Assembly (NCBI GenBank): GCA_013821425.1
Contig: JACDGV010000005.1
Location: forward strand, 1 to 64,000
Source: Nitrosospira sp.
GTDB taxonomy: Bacteria > Pseudomonadota > Gammaproteobacteria > Burkholderiales > Nitrosomonadaceae
Direction: 5' to 3'
Length of the DNA stretch: 64,000 bases
Shown here one piece after another: positions 16,692 through 27,223 of this stretch; positions within the stretch are counted from its first letter, which is position 1, and each line of letters begins with the position of its first letter. The translations under genes were made by a program, and so were the position numbers. The notes below the pieces were generated by a model. It had not been told where the DNA came from, made no database searches, and saw only the letters and a list, made by a program, of their open reading frames with translations.

Positions 16692-17579
16692 TCAGGCGGG
16701 AAAAACTCCGGTGGAAAGATAGCGGTCGCCCCGGTCGCAGACTATCGACACTATTATGGCGTTTTCCGTTTCTGCGGAAACCTTGAGTGCGGCCACCAAT
16801 GCGCCCCCCGATGAGATTCCGCCAAAAATTCCTTCCTCGCGCGCCATTCGCCGGGTCATTTCCTCGGCTTCAGCCTGAGAAACGAGCAAAATAGCATCCA
16901 CCCTGCCTGCATCATAGATCTTTGGCAGATAGGCTTCCGGCCATTTACGGATACCCGGGATCTGAGCTCCCTCCTCCGGCTGTACGCCGACGATCTGAAT
17001 CTCGGGATTCTTTTCCTTGAAATATCTGGAGCAACCCATGATGGTCCCAGTCGTACCCATACTGCTCACCAGATGAGTAATCTTCCCTTCGGTATCGCGC
17101 CAGATCTCGGGGGCGGTACTTTCGTAATGCGCTCGGGGGTTGTCGGAACTGGCAAACTGATCCAGAATTGTTCCGCGGCCCTCGTCGCGCATGCGCTCGG
17201 CCACGTCCCGCGCTTCTTCCATACCCCCCTCTTTTGGTGTCAGCACCATCTCGGCGCCGTAGGCTTTCATGGATTGGCGGCGTTCTATGCTAAGGTGCTC
17301 CGGCATCACCAGCAGCATACGATAGCCCATCGCCGCCGCCGCCATTGCCAGAGCAATACCCGTGTTGCCGCTGGTGGCCTCAATCAACGAATCGCCCGGC
17401 TTGATTTCCCCCCGCTCTTGCGCGTGCGCAATCATCGATAAGGCTGGCCGGTCTTTTACCGAGCCTGCTGGATTGTTGCCCTCCAGCTTGACGAGAACGA
17501 CATTGCTGGTATTCCCCGGCAGGCGTTTAAGTTTTACCAGAGGCGTGTTGCCGACAAAGTTTTCTATGGTTTTGAACAT
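16692..17579 (-). CDS. cysM: Cysteine synthase B (O-acetylserine sulfhydrylase)
   Basis: A 295-residue PLP enzyme joining sulfide or thiosulfate to O-acetylserine. The PLP lysine is K42 (NPAGSVKDRPA), the substrate loop is EATSGNTGIALA, and the phosphate-binding glycines are SSMGTTGTIMG. The ending GDRYLSTGVFP fits the CysM branch. A longer frame starts at 17708 but the family starts with MFKTIENFVGNTPLV, which points to the ATG at 17579 with AGG well placed upstream; 17585 is also possible. Confidence 0.92.
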   Translation of the reverse strand: MFKTIENFVGNTPLVKLKRLPGNTSNVVLVKLEGNNPAGSVKDRPALSMIAHAQERGEIKPGDSLIEATSGNTGIALAMAAAAMGYRMLLVMPEHLSIERRQSMKAYGAEMVLTPKEGGMEEARDVAERMRDEGRGTILDQFASSDNPRAHYESTAPEIWRDTEGKITHLVSSMGTTGTIMGCSRYFKEKNPEIQIVGVQPEEGAQIPGIRKWPEAYLPKIYDAGRVDAILLVSQAEAEEMTRRMAREEGIFGGISSGGALVAALKVSAETENAIIVSIVCDRGDRYLSTGVFPA

Positions 17580-17728
17580 GGCCATCCTACCTGCAAAGAT
17601 CACGCCCATTGAAAGAATGCTGGGTGGAGTACTCGTTTTTGGCGGGAGGAGCGAAAGTGGAAAACGCCACAACCCATCAATTCCCGAAATGAGTTGCGCC
17701 GGCTCCACCCATCCCCCACCAAAGCATT

Positions 17729-18028
17729 TTATTGCCGGGCCACGGCTTTGTGTTCTTTCTTAACCGTAGGAGCACCGCCCACCGAAATATCCTTGCGCAA
17801 TCGCTTAACTGTCACCGGGCCGACGCCGCTAACATTCTGCAGGTCATCGACCGACCTGAATAAGCCTTTTTTCTTGCGATGCTCGACAATAGCCTTGGCT
17901 TTGGCAGGACCGATACCCTGCAGCGTCTCCAGCTGGGCCTGTGTGGCGGTATTGATGTTGACGGCCGCGTAGGAGGCTGTGCCGGTAAACATAAAAACAG
18001 CGATAAGAAGCAGAAACAGTTTTTTCAT
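17729..18028 (-). CDS. ComEA-like helix-hairpin-helix protein
   Basis: A 99-residue secreted or periplasmic DNA-binding protein. Residues 1-21 form a signal peptide, then VNINTATQAQLETLQGIGPAKAKAIVEHR and the second hairpin FRSVDDLQNVSGVGPVTVKRL. Proteins of this type capture DNA for natural transformation, though short stand-alone versions often have an unproven role. The C-terminal tail is basic. The frame extends upstream to 18226 but the signal peptide sets the start at 18028. Confidence 0.8.
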   Translation of the reverse strand: MKKLFLLLIAVFMFTGTASYAAVNINTATQAQLETLQGIGPAKAKAIVEHRKKKGLFRSVDDLQNVSGVGPVTVKRLRKDISVGGAPTVKKEHKAVARQ

Positions 18029-18104
18029 TAGTCGAATCCTTAAACCCGTTAAGCTAAAGGTTAACCAGGTGCGTCTCCTAACGACAGAATCGACCGAGGT
18101 CTTA

Positions 18105-18603
18105 GGGGAAGCCCTGAACAAGTCCTCCGTGGAGCGCGTTGCGGTAGAATCGGGATGATCACGAGGCGCACGACACAGGTCGTAGCTGGGTCTACGATGC
18201 CAGGGAGTGCAAAGCAGTGCGCCCAAAGCGTCGCCCGAGGGACCCCGCCAAGCGGGGATCGGGCAGCGGCGGGGATGCCTGACCGCGTTTGCGTCTCCTT
18301 GGGCGCCTGCATCCCGCTGCGGGGGTCACATCTTCCTTCGGAAGACACTGCTCCGCCTTGCGCGGTCGTGCCCCAAAGCGTCGCCCGAGGGACCCCGCCA
18401 AGCGGGGATCGGGCAGCGGCGGGGATGCCTGACCGCGTTTGCGTCTCCTTGGGCGGCCTGCATCCCGCTGTGGGGTCGCATCTTCCTCCGGAAGATACTG
18501 CTCCCCCCCCTGCGCGGTTGCAACCATTCGCGTTGTCGCCTTTCGCATATCCCATCCCGCAAAGACTCGTCGCGCCCGCCTGGGACTTGTTCAGGGCTTC
18601 CCC
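18105..18603. repeat. MITE-like element with terminal inverted repeats and internal tandem duplication
   Basis: A 499-bp non-coding element bounded by perfect 21-bp inverted repeats (18105-18125 and 18583-18603; tip GGGGAAGCCCTGAAC). Inside, a G+C-rich unit of about 136 bp is present twice, at about 18222-18357 and 18372-18507, with a 150-bp period. The flanks and one such unit match the element at 61038-61357 in inverted orientation. Open frames crossing it have no family resemblance and are by-products of high G+C. It separates the ComEA-like gene from ssb. Confidence 0.8.
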
Positions 18604-18777
18604 AGGAATTGAAAAAAACGTACCTACCTTTTCTTCGGGGGAAACGCTCTCTAAATGGCACAGCATCCCGTGGCTAGTGCATCCGACATAGGCGCTCGAC
18701 ATAAGTGGAAGCTCCGGGAGATGACGCCCAAGTCGACCAACGAGTAATTCATAGTGCTGCGGTTGAACATGCATCCT

Positions 18778-19236
18778 CTAGAACGGGATATCATCATCCA
18801 TGTCGTCAAAACCGCTACCGCTCTTTGCAGAGGGCCTGCTGCTGGATGAACTCGGGGATGAACCACTCTCTTCCCTTTCGCCCGCATCGTAGCTGCCGCT
18901 GCCCGGCTTGCTGCCCAGCATTTTCATGTCGCTGGCAATAATCTCGGTGGTATAGCGCTCAACGCCCGCCTTGTCCGTCCATTTGCGTGTTTCCAATCGG
19001 CCCTCGACATAAACAGGGCGGCCTTTTTTGAGATATTCACCAGCAATCTCGGCAAGCTTGCGATAAAAGGTGACGCGATGCCACTCGGTTTTTTCCTGCT
19101 TTTCACCGTTCTTGTCTTTCCAGGTCTCGGTGGTTGCCAGGGTGATGTTGGTCACCGCGTCCCCATTGGGCATGTAGCGGGTCTCGGGGTCCTTGCCGAG
19201 GTTGCCGATGAGTATAACCTTGTTAACGGATGCCAT
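18778..19236 (-). CDS. ssb: Single-stranded DNA-binding protein
   Basis: A 152-residue SSB. The OB fold occupies residues 1-110 ([18 protein letters not shown], then the [22 protein letters not shown] segment). A Gly/Ser-rich linker follows, then the acidic tail DMDDDIPF that recruits repair and replication proteins. It follows the MFS gene directly, with no gap, and lies close to the divergent uvrA, a common proteobacterial arrangement. Confidence 0.96.
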   Translation of the reverse strand: MASVNKVILIGNLGKDPETRYMPNGDAVTNITLATTETWKDKNGEKQEKTEWHRVTFYRKLAEIAGEYLKKGRPVYVEGRLETRKWTDKAGVERYTTEIIASDMKMLGSKPGSGSYDAGEREESGSSPSSSSSRPSAKSGSGFDDMDDDIPF

Positions 19237-20622
19237 TTATGCTTTTCCCCCCAATAATTGAACAACCCCTTGCTCGTCAAAACCCCTCATATCCACTTTC
19301 AGATAAGCCACGCCTTCGCTTGCAAGCACCAGCGCCTCATGCACGCCGGGCAGCGCCGCCAGTTGTCGCGACAGCCCATTGGCCTCGCCGGTATCCATCT
19401 CCTGCACATGGTACATTCTTGTGCGCACCGCCGCTGGTGCTTTCATCGTGGCGGCGAGCACCAGCCATAAAGCGAGGAGAATTCCGCAGAATGCAAACAG
19501 TGCAGAGCCGCCGAAATGCTCGTACAGGTAGCCCCCCGCGGTTGCGCCGGTAAACGCCCCAAGAAACTGAACACTGCTATAAACACCAATAGCAGTACCC
19601 TTGGCCCCTACCGGTGCAATCTTGGAAATGAGCGAGGGCAATGTCGCTTCCAGCAGGTTGAAGGCGGCGAAGAACACCAGCAATGCCGCGGCTGTGCCCC
19701 ATAATGAATCCGATGTATACGCCAGCAACCCCTGGCTGACCAGAAGCACGGCTACCGAAAGGCTGAACACTTGCTTGAGTTTTGCCTTTTTTTCGCCATA
19801 GATGATTGCCGGAATAATCAGCGCGATGGAAAAGAACAATACCGGAAGATATATCTGCCAGTGATGGTCTGCCGCCAGCCCGGCGGTACGCAAAGATAAT
19901 GGCACGACCAGCCATAGCGCCATCAAAACCGCGTGCAACGTAAAGACGCCGAAATCCAGGCGTAATAGCTCGGGATCACGCAACACATTGCGAAACCGTC
20001 CGGCGGATGCTTCGGTATCGGAATGGAACCGGCTAACGGATGGGTCGGGAATGATCTTCCAGACCACTATCATTGCCAGCAGGGCGAGCGCGCCGGTCAT
20101 GACAAAAATTCCTGGCACGCCAATCAGGCGATTTAGCGCGGGCGCGACGACCAGCGACAGCGCGAAGGTGAAACCGATCGTCATGCCGATTGCGGCCATC
20201 GCCTTGGTGCGGTGCTCTTCTCGGGTAAGGTCGGCGGCAAGCGCCATCACGGCCGCGGATATCGCGCCCGCGCCCTGGATTATCCGGCCAAAAATTACCC
20301 AGTAAATATCGGTGGCGGACGCCGCGACAAAACTGCCGATGGCAAACAGGACCAAACCCATGTAAATGACCGGCTTGCGCCCGATGCGGTCGGACAGCCA
20401 GCCGAAGGGAATCTGGAGTATCGCCTGAGTCAGCCCATAGGCGCCAAGCGCAATACCCACCAGAGTATAGTTGGTACCGCCAGGCAGATGCTCGGCATAG
20501 AATGCGAATACGGGCAGAATGATGAACATTCCGAACATGCGCAGTCCGTAGATACCAGCCAGACCGGCGGTAGCGCGCAACTCTATTGGCGACAATTTTT
20601 CGGGGGGTAACGAGGAGGACAT
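19237..20622 (-). CDS. MFS transporter with C-terminal ferredoxin-like domain (YajR-like)
   Basis: A 461-residue transporter with twelve predicted membrane helices. The MFS signature between helices 2 and 3 is GWLSDRIGRKPVIY. Residues from about 395 to the end form a small soluble domain (MYHVQEMDTGEANGLSRQLA, then KVDMRGFDEQGV) resembling the HMA-like YAM domain of E. coli YajR. Substrate is unknown; YajR relatives are annotated as drug exporters. It lies upstream of ssb and may be co-transcribed with it. Confidence 0.82.
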   Translation of the reverse strand: MSSSLPPEKLSPIELRATAGLAGIYGLRMFGMFIILPVFAFYAEHLPGGTNYTLVGIALGAYGLTQAILQIPFGWLSDRIGRKPVIYMGLVLFAIGSFVAASATDIYWVIFGRIIQGAGAISAAVMALAADLTREEHRTKAMAAIGMTIGFTFALSLVVAPALNRLIGVPGIFVMTGALALLAMIVVWKIIPDPSVSRFHSDTEASAGRFRNVLRDPELLRLDFGVFTLHAVLMALWLVVPLSLRTAGLAADHHWQIYLPVLFFSIALIIPAIIYGEKKAKLKQVFSLSVAVLLVSQGLLAYTSDSLWGTAAALLVFFAAFNLLEATLPSLISKIAPVGAKGTAIGVYSSVQFLGAFTGATAGGYLYEHFGGSALFAFCGILLALWLVLAATMKAPAAVRTRMYHVQEMDTGEANGLSRQLAALPGVHEALVLASEGVAYLKVDMRGFDEQGVVQLLGGKA

Positions 20623-20743
20623 GAATCAGATTGGGGAAACGCCAAAACTTGCGTATATTAACAGGTTTGACCCGTGCTCAGGTAGCGTTGGCTGGTCCTG
20701 ACGTGTGATCAATGAGAAGGGTCGGGCAGCCAACGGAAGCAGG

Positions 20744-23590
20744 ATGGAACTCATAAAAATACGCGGCGCACGGACGCACAACCTCAAAAACATCAGCCTG
20801 GACTTGCCGCGCAACAAGCTGATAGTCATTACCGGCTTGTCCGGGTCTGGCAAGTCCTCGCTGGCGTTTGATACGCTTTATGCCGAAGGACAGCGGCGTT
20901 ACGTGGAATCGCTCTCGGCGTACGCACGGCAGTTCCTGCAATTGATGGAGAAACCCGACGTCGATCTGATCGAAGGATTATCGCCCGCCATCGCAATCGA
21001 ACAAAAAGCGACATCTCATAATCCGCGCTCTACCGTTGGCACCGTCACCGAGATACACGATTACATGCGGCTGTTATTTGCGCGCGTGGGGGATCCCCAA
21101 TGCCCGGAGCACGGCATCACGCTCACTGCGCAAAGCGTGTCGCAAATGGTCGATCATGTGCTGCGCCTGCAGGAGAATACACGCCTGATGATCCTCGCAC
21201 CGCTCGTGGTGGGGCGCAAAGGCGAACAGATGGATCTGATCGATGAGCTGCGAGCACAAGGTTTCGTGCGGCTGCGGATAGATAATCAGGTATATGAAAT
21301 CGATGCGCTGCCGAAGTTGCAAAGAAACAGAAAACACACGGTGGAAGTAGTGGTGGACAGGCTCAAAATATCCCCTGATTCCAAGCAGCGGCTGGCGGAA
21401 TCGTTCGAAACCGCATTGCGTCATTCGGATGGCCGCGCTCTTGCAGTGGAAATGGACTCGGGCCATGAGCATCTTTTCTCCGCCAAGTTCAGTTGTCCAG
21501 TATGCAGCTACTCGCTGCCTGAACTCGAACCCCGGCTATTCTCCTTCAATAACCCCATGGGTGCCTGCCCCAAGTGCGATGGCTTGGGAAAAATGACCTT
21601 TTTCGATCCTAAACGCGTGGTCGCCTTTCCTCATTTGTCACTGGCTTCAGGAGCGATCAAGGGCTGGGACCGACGTAACCAGTTTTATTATCAGCTATTG
21701 GCGAGTCTTGCCAGCCACTACGATTTCGATTTGGAAATCCCCTTTGAACAGTTGTCCGAGAATCTGCAAGACATCATCCTGAACGGGTCCCGCAAAGAAA
21801 AAATCGTATTCTCGTATTTGAATGAAAGCGGCACGCGCAACCACCGGAAGCATGCCTTTGAAGGCATTGTCCCCAACCTGGAGCGGCGTTACAAGGAGAC
21901 CGAATCGCTCGCCGTGCGCGAGGAGCTGGCAAAGTACCTTAACTCTCAGACCTGTCCTGAATGCGCGGGTACGCGGCTGCGCCGGGAAGCTCGTCATGTC
22001 CGGGTGGGAGGACGTGCTATTTATGAAATTAACGCGCTACCTCTGAAGGAGGCGAAAGCTTTTTTCGATCAGGTGGCCTTGACGGGGCATAAGTTTGCTA
22101 TTGCCGAAAGGATCATCAAGGAAATTTCCAGCCGCATCTTATTCCTTAATAATGTCGGGCTGGATTATCTGTCGCTGGATCGCTCCGCCGACACCCTGTC
22201 GGGCGGAGAGTCCCAGCGCATTCGCCTCGCCAGCCAGATCGGCTCGGGTCTCACCGGCGTAATGTATGTGCTGGATGAACCCTCCATCGGCCTGCACCAG
22301 CGCGACAACGGCCGCTTGCTGCAAACGCTTAAGAATCTGCGTGATCTCGGCAATAGCGTTATTGTGGTGGAACATGATCAGGACGCCATACTGACAGCAG
22401 ATCATGTAGTAGACATGGGGCCCGGGGCGGGTGAGCATGGCGGTTTAGTCATCGGGCAAGGAACGCCGGAGGCTATCCAGAAGAATTCCGGTTCGCTCAC
22501 CGGAAAGTATCTTTCGGGCGAATTGACCATTGCCCTGCCGAAGACACGCACCGAACCAAAAAGCGACCGCTGGCTAAGAATGGAAGGCGCTTCGGGCAAT
22601 AATCTGAAAAACATCAATCTCAACCTTCCACTGGGTTTGCTGGTGTGCGTTACCGGCGTCTCGGGATCGGGGAAGTCCACACTCATCAATGAGACGCTCT
22701 ATCATGCGGCGGCGCGCCATCTGTATGGCAGCACGGCCGAGCCCGCGCCATACCAGAACCTGGAAGGACTCGCATTTTTTGACAAAGTCATCAACATGGA
22801 CCAGAGCCCCATCGGCCGCACGCCGCGCTCTAATCCGGCGACTTATACCGGGTTATTCACGCCGATCCGGGAGCTATTCTCGGGCGTGCCGCAGGCTCGG
22901 GAGCGAGGCTACGGCCCGGGTCGATTTTCGTTCAATGTCAAAGGCGGACGTTGTGAAGCCTGCCAGGGCGACGGGGTGATCAAGGTTGAGATGCATTTCC
23001 TCCCTGATATCTATGTGTCATGCGACGTATGTCACGGCAAGCGCTACAACCGGGAAACCCTGGAGATACAATACAAGGGGGAAAACATAAACGATATCCT
23101 TCATATGACGGTGGAGCAGGCGCATGAGTTTTTTAGCGCGGTGCCGGTTGTGGCGCGGAAACTGCAGACGCTGCTGGATGTGGGATTGGGCTATATCACG
23201 CTGGGCCAGTCAGCCACCACGCTTTCCGGTGGTGAAGCCCAGCGGGTAAAGCTGTCGCTGGAACTTTCCAAGCGGGATACGGGCCGCACCCTCTACATTC
23301 TGGATGAGCCCACCACGGGGCTGCACTTTCAGGATATCGACCTGCTTTTGAAAGTACTGCACCGGCTGCGCGACCACGGCAATACCGTGGTCGTGATCGA
23401 GCATAACCTCGATGTAATAAAAACCGCGGACTGGGTCATCGATCTTGGCCCTGAAGGCGGTGAAGGAGGAGGCAAGATCATTGCCGCAGGTACGCCGGAA
23501 GAAATAGCAGCGAATGAGAAGAGCTTTACAGGTCATTACCTGAAGGCGAAGCTAGGGAAGCTCTGTACAAGTCCCCAACCGGGGTTGTGA
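20744..23590 (+). CDS. uvrA: Excinuclease ABC subunit A
   Basis: A 948-residue damage-recognition ATPase of nucleotide excision repair. Walker A motifs are GLSGSGKSS (31-39) and GVSGSGKST, both ABC signatures (LSGGESQR and LSGGEAQR) are present, and zinc-finger cysteines occur in CPVC...CPKC and CEAC...CDVC. The ATG at 20744 is chosen because the family starts [17 protein letters not shown]; a GTG at 20705 is less likely. A 9-bp inverted repeat (20686-20694 with 20727-20735) ends just before the ribosome site. The last codons ([10 protein letters not shown]) come from a repeat end. No clear LexA box was seen. Confidence 0.96.
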   Translation: MELIKIRGARTHNLKNISLDLPRNKLIVITGLSGSGKSSLAFDTLYAEGQRRYVESLSAYARQFLQLMEKPDVDLIEGLSPAIAIEQKATSHNPRSTVGTVTEIHDYMRLLFARVGDPQCPEHGITLTAQSVSQMVDHVLRLQENTRLMILAPLVVGRKGEQMDLIDELRAQGFVRLRIDNQVYEIDALPKLQRNRKHTVEVVVDRLKISPDSKQRLAESFETALRHSDGRALAVEMDSGHEHLFSAKFSCPVCSYSLPELEPRLFSFNNPMGACPKCDGLGKMTFFDPKRVVAFPHLSLASGAIKGWDRRNQFYYQLLASLASHYDFDLEIPFEQLSENLQDIILNGSRKEKIVFSYLNESGTRNHRKHAFEGIVPNLERRYKETESLAVREELAKYLNSQTCPECAGTRLRREARHVRVGGRAIYEINALPLKEAKAFFDQVALTGHKFAIAERIIKEISSRILFLNNVGLDYLSLDRSADTLSGGESQRIRLASQIGSGLTGVMYVLDEPSIGLHQRDNGRLLQTLKNLRDLGNSVIVVEHDQDAILTADHVVDMGPGAGEHGGLVIGQGTPEAIQKNSGSLTGKYLSGELTIALPKTRTEPKSDRWLRMEGASGNNLKNINLNLPLGLLVCVTGVSGSGKSTLINETLYHAAARHLYGSTAEPAPYQNLEGLAFFDKVINMDQSPIGRTPRSNPATYTGLFTPIRELFSGVPQARERGYGPGRFSFNVKGGRCEACQGDGVIKVEMHFLPDIYVSCDVCHGKRYNRETLEIQYKGENINDILHMTVEQAHEFFSAVPVVARKLQTLLDVGLGYITLGQSATTLSGGEAQRVKLSLELSKRDTGRTLYILDEPTTGLHFQDIDLLLKVLHRLRDHGNTVVVIEHNLDVIKTADWVIDLGPEGGEGGGKIIAAGTPEEIAANEKSFTGHYLKAKLGKLCTSPQPGL
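23552..23575 (+). repeat. Solo terminal repeat of the MITE-like family at the uvrA 3' end
   Basis: The sequence CTAGGGAAGCTCTGTACAAG and the bases after it match the tip of the elements at 18105 and 61038 with few changes. It overlaps the last codons of uvrA and no element body follows, so it may be a solo end left by deletion, or a chance similarity of moderate strength. Confidence 0.45.
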
Positions 23591-23605
23591 CTTGGCAAAG
23601 GCAAC

Positions 23606-24910
23606 ATGATCGAGCATAAATACGCGCGCAAGCATCTGCTCGACAGCTTCGGTGCCGCCGTTTCCGCAGCCGATCCGCTTCGTATCGTACCCAGCCATTT
23701 GCCGCCCCATCGACGCGTAGCACCAGCCGGCCGCACTCTGGTGGTCGGCGCAGGCAAGGCTGCGGCCGCGATGGCTCTGGCGGTAGAGAACCACTGGCCG
23801 GAAAATGCCGGTCTGGATGGAATTGTCCTCACCCGCTATGGTCACGGCCTGCCGCTTGATCGAATCGAGATGGTGGAAGCGGGACATCCCTTACCCGATG
23901 AACAGGGTGAACAGGCAGCGCGGGCCATTTTGGCGCAAGTGAAAGAATTGGGCCCAGACGATTTACTCTTATGCCTGCTAAGCGGCGGCGGTTCAAGTCT
24001 GCTGTCGTTGCCCGTGGAAGGCGTATCGCTGAAAGATCTTCGAAATGTGACCTGGGAGTTACTTGGCTGCGGCGCGGCGATCCAGGAGATTAATATAGTG
24101 CGGAAGCATATTTCCGCCATCCTGGGCGGAAGACTCGCGGCTGCATGCCGCGCGCCGGTACTGGCACTGATTATTTCCGATGTTACGGGAGATGATCCTA
24201 CGCATGTCGGATCAGGCCCTTGTGCCCCGGATCCCACCACGTACGCAGACGCGCTCGCGATCCTCGAACATTACCGCGTCAATACCCCCGATGCGGTAAT
24301 GAAGATATTGCAGATGGGTGAGCGGGGTGAACTGAACGAGACGCCCAAGCCGGGGGACGCTACTTTCCATCACGTAGAAAATCGGGTGATTGCCAGTGCC
24401 CACAATTCGCTTCTGGCCGCGGCAGAGTATTTCAGCGGCCAGGGCATTCCCGCTGTGATACTCGGCGATTCAGTTACAGGGGAGGCGCGTGATGTTGCCA
24501 AAGTTTTCTCCGCCCTCGTGAGAGAGTCGCGCCGATATGGGCAGCCGTGGGAGGCTCCAGTCGCGCTGATCTCCGGTGGCGAGACCACGGTGACACTCGG
24601 CAAGAACGGGATTGCCGGACGGGGTGGACGCAACACGGAATTTCTTCTGTCGCTGTCTATTGAACTTGCGGGCGCAGAGGATACCTATGCTCTCGCCTGT
24701 GATACCGATGGCATGGATGGCACGGAAAACAACGCCGGCGCGATGGCCTCACCGGATTCCTTGCGCCGTGCGAGGCATAAAGGCATTAACGCCGGTGCCT
24801 TGCTTGCCGGCCACGACTCCTATGCGTTCTTTCAACAGCTCGACGACCTGGTCGTTACCGGCCCAACCCGGACTAACGTCAATGATTACCGGGTAATTCT
24901 GCTCTTGTAG
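23606..24910 (+). CDS. Glycerate 2-kinase (GckA/TtuD, MOFRL family)
   Basis: A 434-residue enzyme phosphorylating D-glycerate to 2-phosphoglycerate. Family features include VGAGKAAAAMA near residue 48, the LLSGGGSSLLSLP nucleotide loop near 125, ISDVTGDDPTHVGSGP, and the C-terminal MOFRL region ending in VVTGPTRTNVNDYRVILL. Some relatives are annotated as hydroxypyruvate reductase TtuD from operon position, but the sequence fits the kinase. It starts 16 bp after uvrA. In an autotroph it could return photorespiratory-type glycerate to central metabolism (inference). Confidence 0.87.
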   Translation: MIEHKYARKHLLDSFGAAVSAADPLRIVPSHLPPHRRVAPAGRTLVVGAGKAAAAMALAVENHWPENAGLDGIVLTRYGHGLPLDRIEMVEAGHPLPDEQGEQAARAILAQVKELGPDDLLLCLLSGGGSSLLSLPVEGVSLKDLRNVTWELLGCGAAIQEINIVRKHISAILGGRLAAACRAPVLALIISDVTGDDPTHVGSGPCAPDPTTYADALAILEHYRVNTPDAVMKILQMGERGELNETPKPGDATFHHVENRVIASAHNSLLAAAEYFSGQGIPAVILGDSVTGEARDVAKVFSALVRESRRYGQPWEAPVALISGGETTVTLGKNGIAGRGGRNTEFLLSLSIELAGAEDTYALACDTDGMDGTENNAGAMASPDSLRRARHKGINAGALLAGHDSYAFFQQLDDLVVTGPTRTNVNDYRVILLL

Positions 24911-25037
24911 TGCTCGATGCCGGAAATATGTGGCGATGACGCGCGCGAATGTCACGAAAACGCAATACTGTTTACATATCATCGCAATATCACGGAAAAT
25001 CGAACCTGGGAATTCTAACGGACGGAAGGCAAAGCTG

Positions 25038-25742
25038 ATGGCGGCAACAATACTGGTAGTGGAAGACGAACCGGCAATCCAGGAATTGATCGCGTATAGC
25101 CTGCGGCAGGCCAGGCACACTGTTCTTTCCGCAAGCAACGCGGAAGAAGCGATGGAACTCATCAACGACGCATTGCCGGATCTGGTGCTCCTCGACTGGA
25201 TGCTGCAGGGGATGAGCGGGGTGGAGTTTGCTCGCATGTTGCGGAGAACAGCCCGCACCAAAACGATTCCCATTATCATGCTTACGGCTCGTGCCCAAGA
25301 GAGCGACAAGGTGGCGGGGTTGGAAATAGGTGCCGATGACTACATTACCAAGCCTTTTTCACCCCGGGAGCTGCTTGCCCGGATTAAAGCGGTACTCAGG
25401 CGGCGGACGCCGGAAGCAGCTGACGACATAGTCGAGATTGGCGGGCTGCGGCTGGACTCTGCAACCCACCGGGTAACCGCCAATGACGTTGAAGTAACTC
25501 TGGGGCCTACCGAGTTCCGGTTGCTGCACTTTTTGATGACTCACTCCGAGCGCGTACACACGCGCTCGCAACTCCTCGACCAGGTATGGGGAGATCACGT
25601 GTTTGTCGAGGATCGTACGGTAGATGTGCATATACGCCGGCTGCGCAAGGCGTTGGAGGCAGTCAGCAAGGACGGGCTGGTTCAGACTGTGCGAGGATCC
25701 GGTTATCGCTTGTCCGCAGCGCAGATGGCAAATATCGGATAA
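25038..25742 (+). CDS. phoB: Phosphate regulon response regulator
   Basis: A 234-residue OmpR/PhoB-type regulator. The receiver has acidic residues at positions 9-11, the phosphoacceptor D53 (LVLLDWM) and the lysine in YITKPFSP. The DNA-binding half has the winged helix ending VDVHIRRLRKALE...VRGSGYRL. The start at 25038 has GGAAGG at 8 nt; a longer frame from 24930 is not supported. PhoR follows 39 bp downstream, so together they form a phosphate-starvation two-component system. Confidence 0.93.
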   Translation: MAATILVVEDEPAIQELIAYSLRQARHTVLSASNAEEAMELINDALPDLVLLDWMLQGMSGVEFARMLRRTARTKTIPIIMLTARAQESDKVAGLEIGADDYITKPFSPRELLARIKAVLRRRTPEAADDIVEIGGLRLDSATHRVTANDVEVTLGPTEFRLLHFLMTHSERVHTRSQLLDQVWGDHVFVEDRTVDVHIRRLRKALEAVSKDGLVQTVRGSGYRLSAAQMANIG

Positions 25743-25781
25743 TACAAAAATGACCCTGTTTTACTCTTTCCACTGAGTTTC

Positions 25782-27083
25782 GTGTCCGGTTTCTGGGAGC
25801 GTGTGACCAACTTAATCCTGGTCGCTGCTGTAACCGGGTTGCTACTGGCAACGCTGGGCACTATCGCCACATTAGCGTTATATGTCGCGTTCCTGCTCGT
25901 ACTGCTGATTCGTCACTGGCATAATTTGACGACCCTGGACCACTGGCTGCGGACTGAAGAGGGCGCGTTACCGGATAGCTCGGGCAGGTGGGGAGACGTG
26001 TTTGCGCGCCTGACGCGCCTCATGCGCGAGCAGGGCCAGAGTCACCAGCACATCAGCTCCGCGCTGGAGCGGTTGAGGCGCGCTACTTCGGCCATGCCGG
26101 AAGGAGTAGTTATCCTGGATGAAATGGACCGCATCGAATGGTGCAATCCCGTGGCCGAAAAGCATCTGGGGATAAACTCGAGTCGGGATGCCGGTCAGCA
26201 TATCACTCACCTGGTCCGTCAGACCCAGTTCGCCGAGTACCTGGCGGCACAGAAATACACCGAGCCAATGGTGATCAAACAACCCCGGCACCAGGCGCTG
26301 ACCCTTTCGCTGCAGTTCGTGCCCTATGGTGATAAGCAGAAACTGCTCCTCAGCCGTGACGTGACCCGCTTTGAAAGAATCCAGACCATGAGACGCGATT
26401 TTGTTGCCAATGTCTCACACGAATTACGCACCCCATTGACGGTAATCGGCGGGTTTCTCGAAACAATGTTGGACGAGACCCACTCGGATCCCGAGACGCG
26501 AAAGTGGGCACTGGCGCTGATGACCGATCAGACCAGGCGCATGCAAAGCCTTGTGCAAGATCTATTAGCCCTCTCGCAACTGGAGGATACGGAAAATCTT
26601 GTTCGCGAGGAGGAGGTGGATGTCACGGAAATGCTGCGCAATCTATATGATGAGGCCAACTCCTTGAGCGGCGGGCGCCACCGGATCAGCCTCGATCTCG
26701 ACACCCGCGTAAAATTGCTGGGTAGCACGAATGAGTTACGCAGCGCTTTTAGTAACCTGATCAGTAATGCCATACGCTATACCCCGGACGGTGGCAGCAT
26801 CCTGTTGAACTGGGCGATTCGTGATGGACAAAGCGTATTTTCGGTGCAGGACAGCGGAATCGGTATTGAATCGGAGCATATCTCGCGTCTTACGGAACGT
26901 TTCTACCGCGTTGACCGCGGGCGTTCGCGAGAAACGGGAGGCACCGGTCTGGGACTTGCCATCGTCAAACATGTGCTGACATGCCACCAGGCAAAGTTGG
27001 AGATCGTCAGCGAACCGGGTAAGGGCAGCTGTTTCAGCGCATGGTTTCCCGGTACACGGCTCTCCCTCCCTGAAAATGAGTGA
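25782..27083 (+). CDS. phoR: Phosphate regulon sensor histidine kinase
   Basis: A 433-residue membrane kinase. Two close hydrophobic segments lie at about 10-43 with almost no periplasmic loop, as in PhoR, then a PAS domain at about 95-195, the phosphoacceptor H213 in NVSHELRTPLT, and the ATP-binding domain with N box (NLISNAIRYTP), DSGIGI and GGTGLGLAIVKH. The proposed start is GTG at 25782 with a weak ribosome site. It should sense phosphate through the Pst/PhoU system, which is not in this window. Confidence 0.92.
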   Translation: MSGFWERVTNLILVAAVTGLLLATLGTIATLALYVAFLLVLLIRHWHNLTTLDHWLRTEEGALPDSSGRWGDVFARLTRLMREQGQSHQHISSALERLRRATSAMPEGVVILDEMDRIEWCNPVAEKHLGINSSRDAGQHITHLVRQTQFAEYLAAQKYTEPMVIKQPRHQALTLSLQFVPYGDKQKLLLSRDVTRFERIQTMRRDFVANVSHELRTPLTVIGGFLETMLDETHSDPETRKWALALMTDQTRRMQSLVQDLLALSQLEDTENLVREEEVDVTEMLRNLYDEANSLSGGRHRISLDLDTRVKLLGSTNELRSAFSNLISNAIRYTPDGGSILLNWAIRDGQSVFSVQDSGIGIESEHISRLTERFYRVDRGRSRETGGTGLGLAIVKHVLTCHQAKLEIVSEPGKGSCFSAWFPGTRLSLPENE

Positions 27084-27223
27084 AGCTGCGATCCTGCCTG
27101 CCAGTGCTGTACAATACTCGGGAAGATTCAACGAGGCATCTGTGAAGCGCGCGTTTGCAGCAACCGGCACCTTGCAGATACGTTCCAGAATGAGATAAAG
27201 TAGTTCCACGCCGCCCCGTCTTC

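Noticed and set aside
18061-18774. Long open frames on both strands (up to 237 codons) across 18061-18774
   Set aside because: They lie over the G+C-rich tandem repeat; translations are Arg/Gly/Pro-rich, repeat themselves, and match no family.
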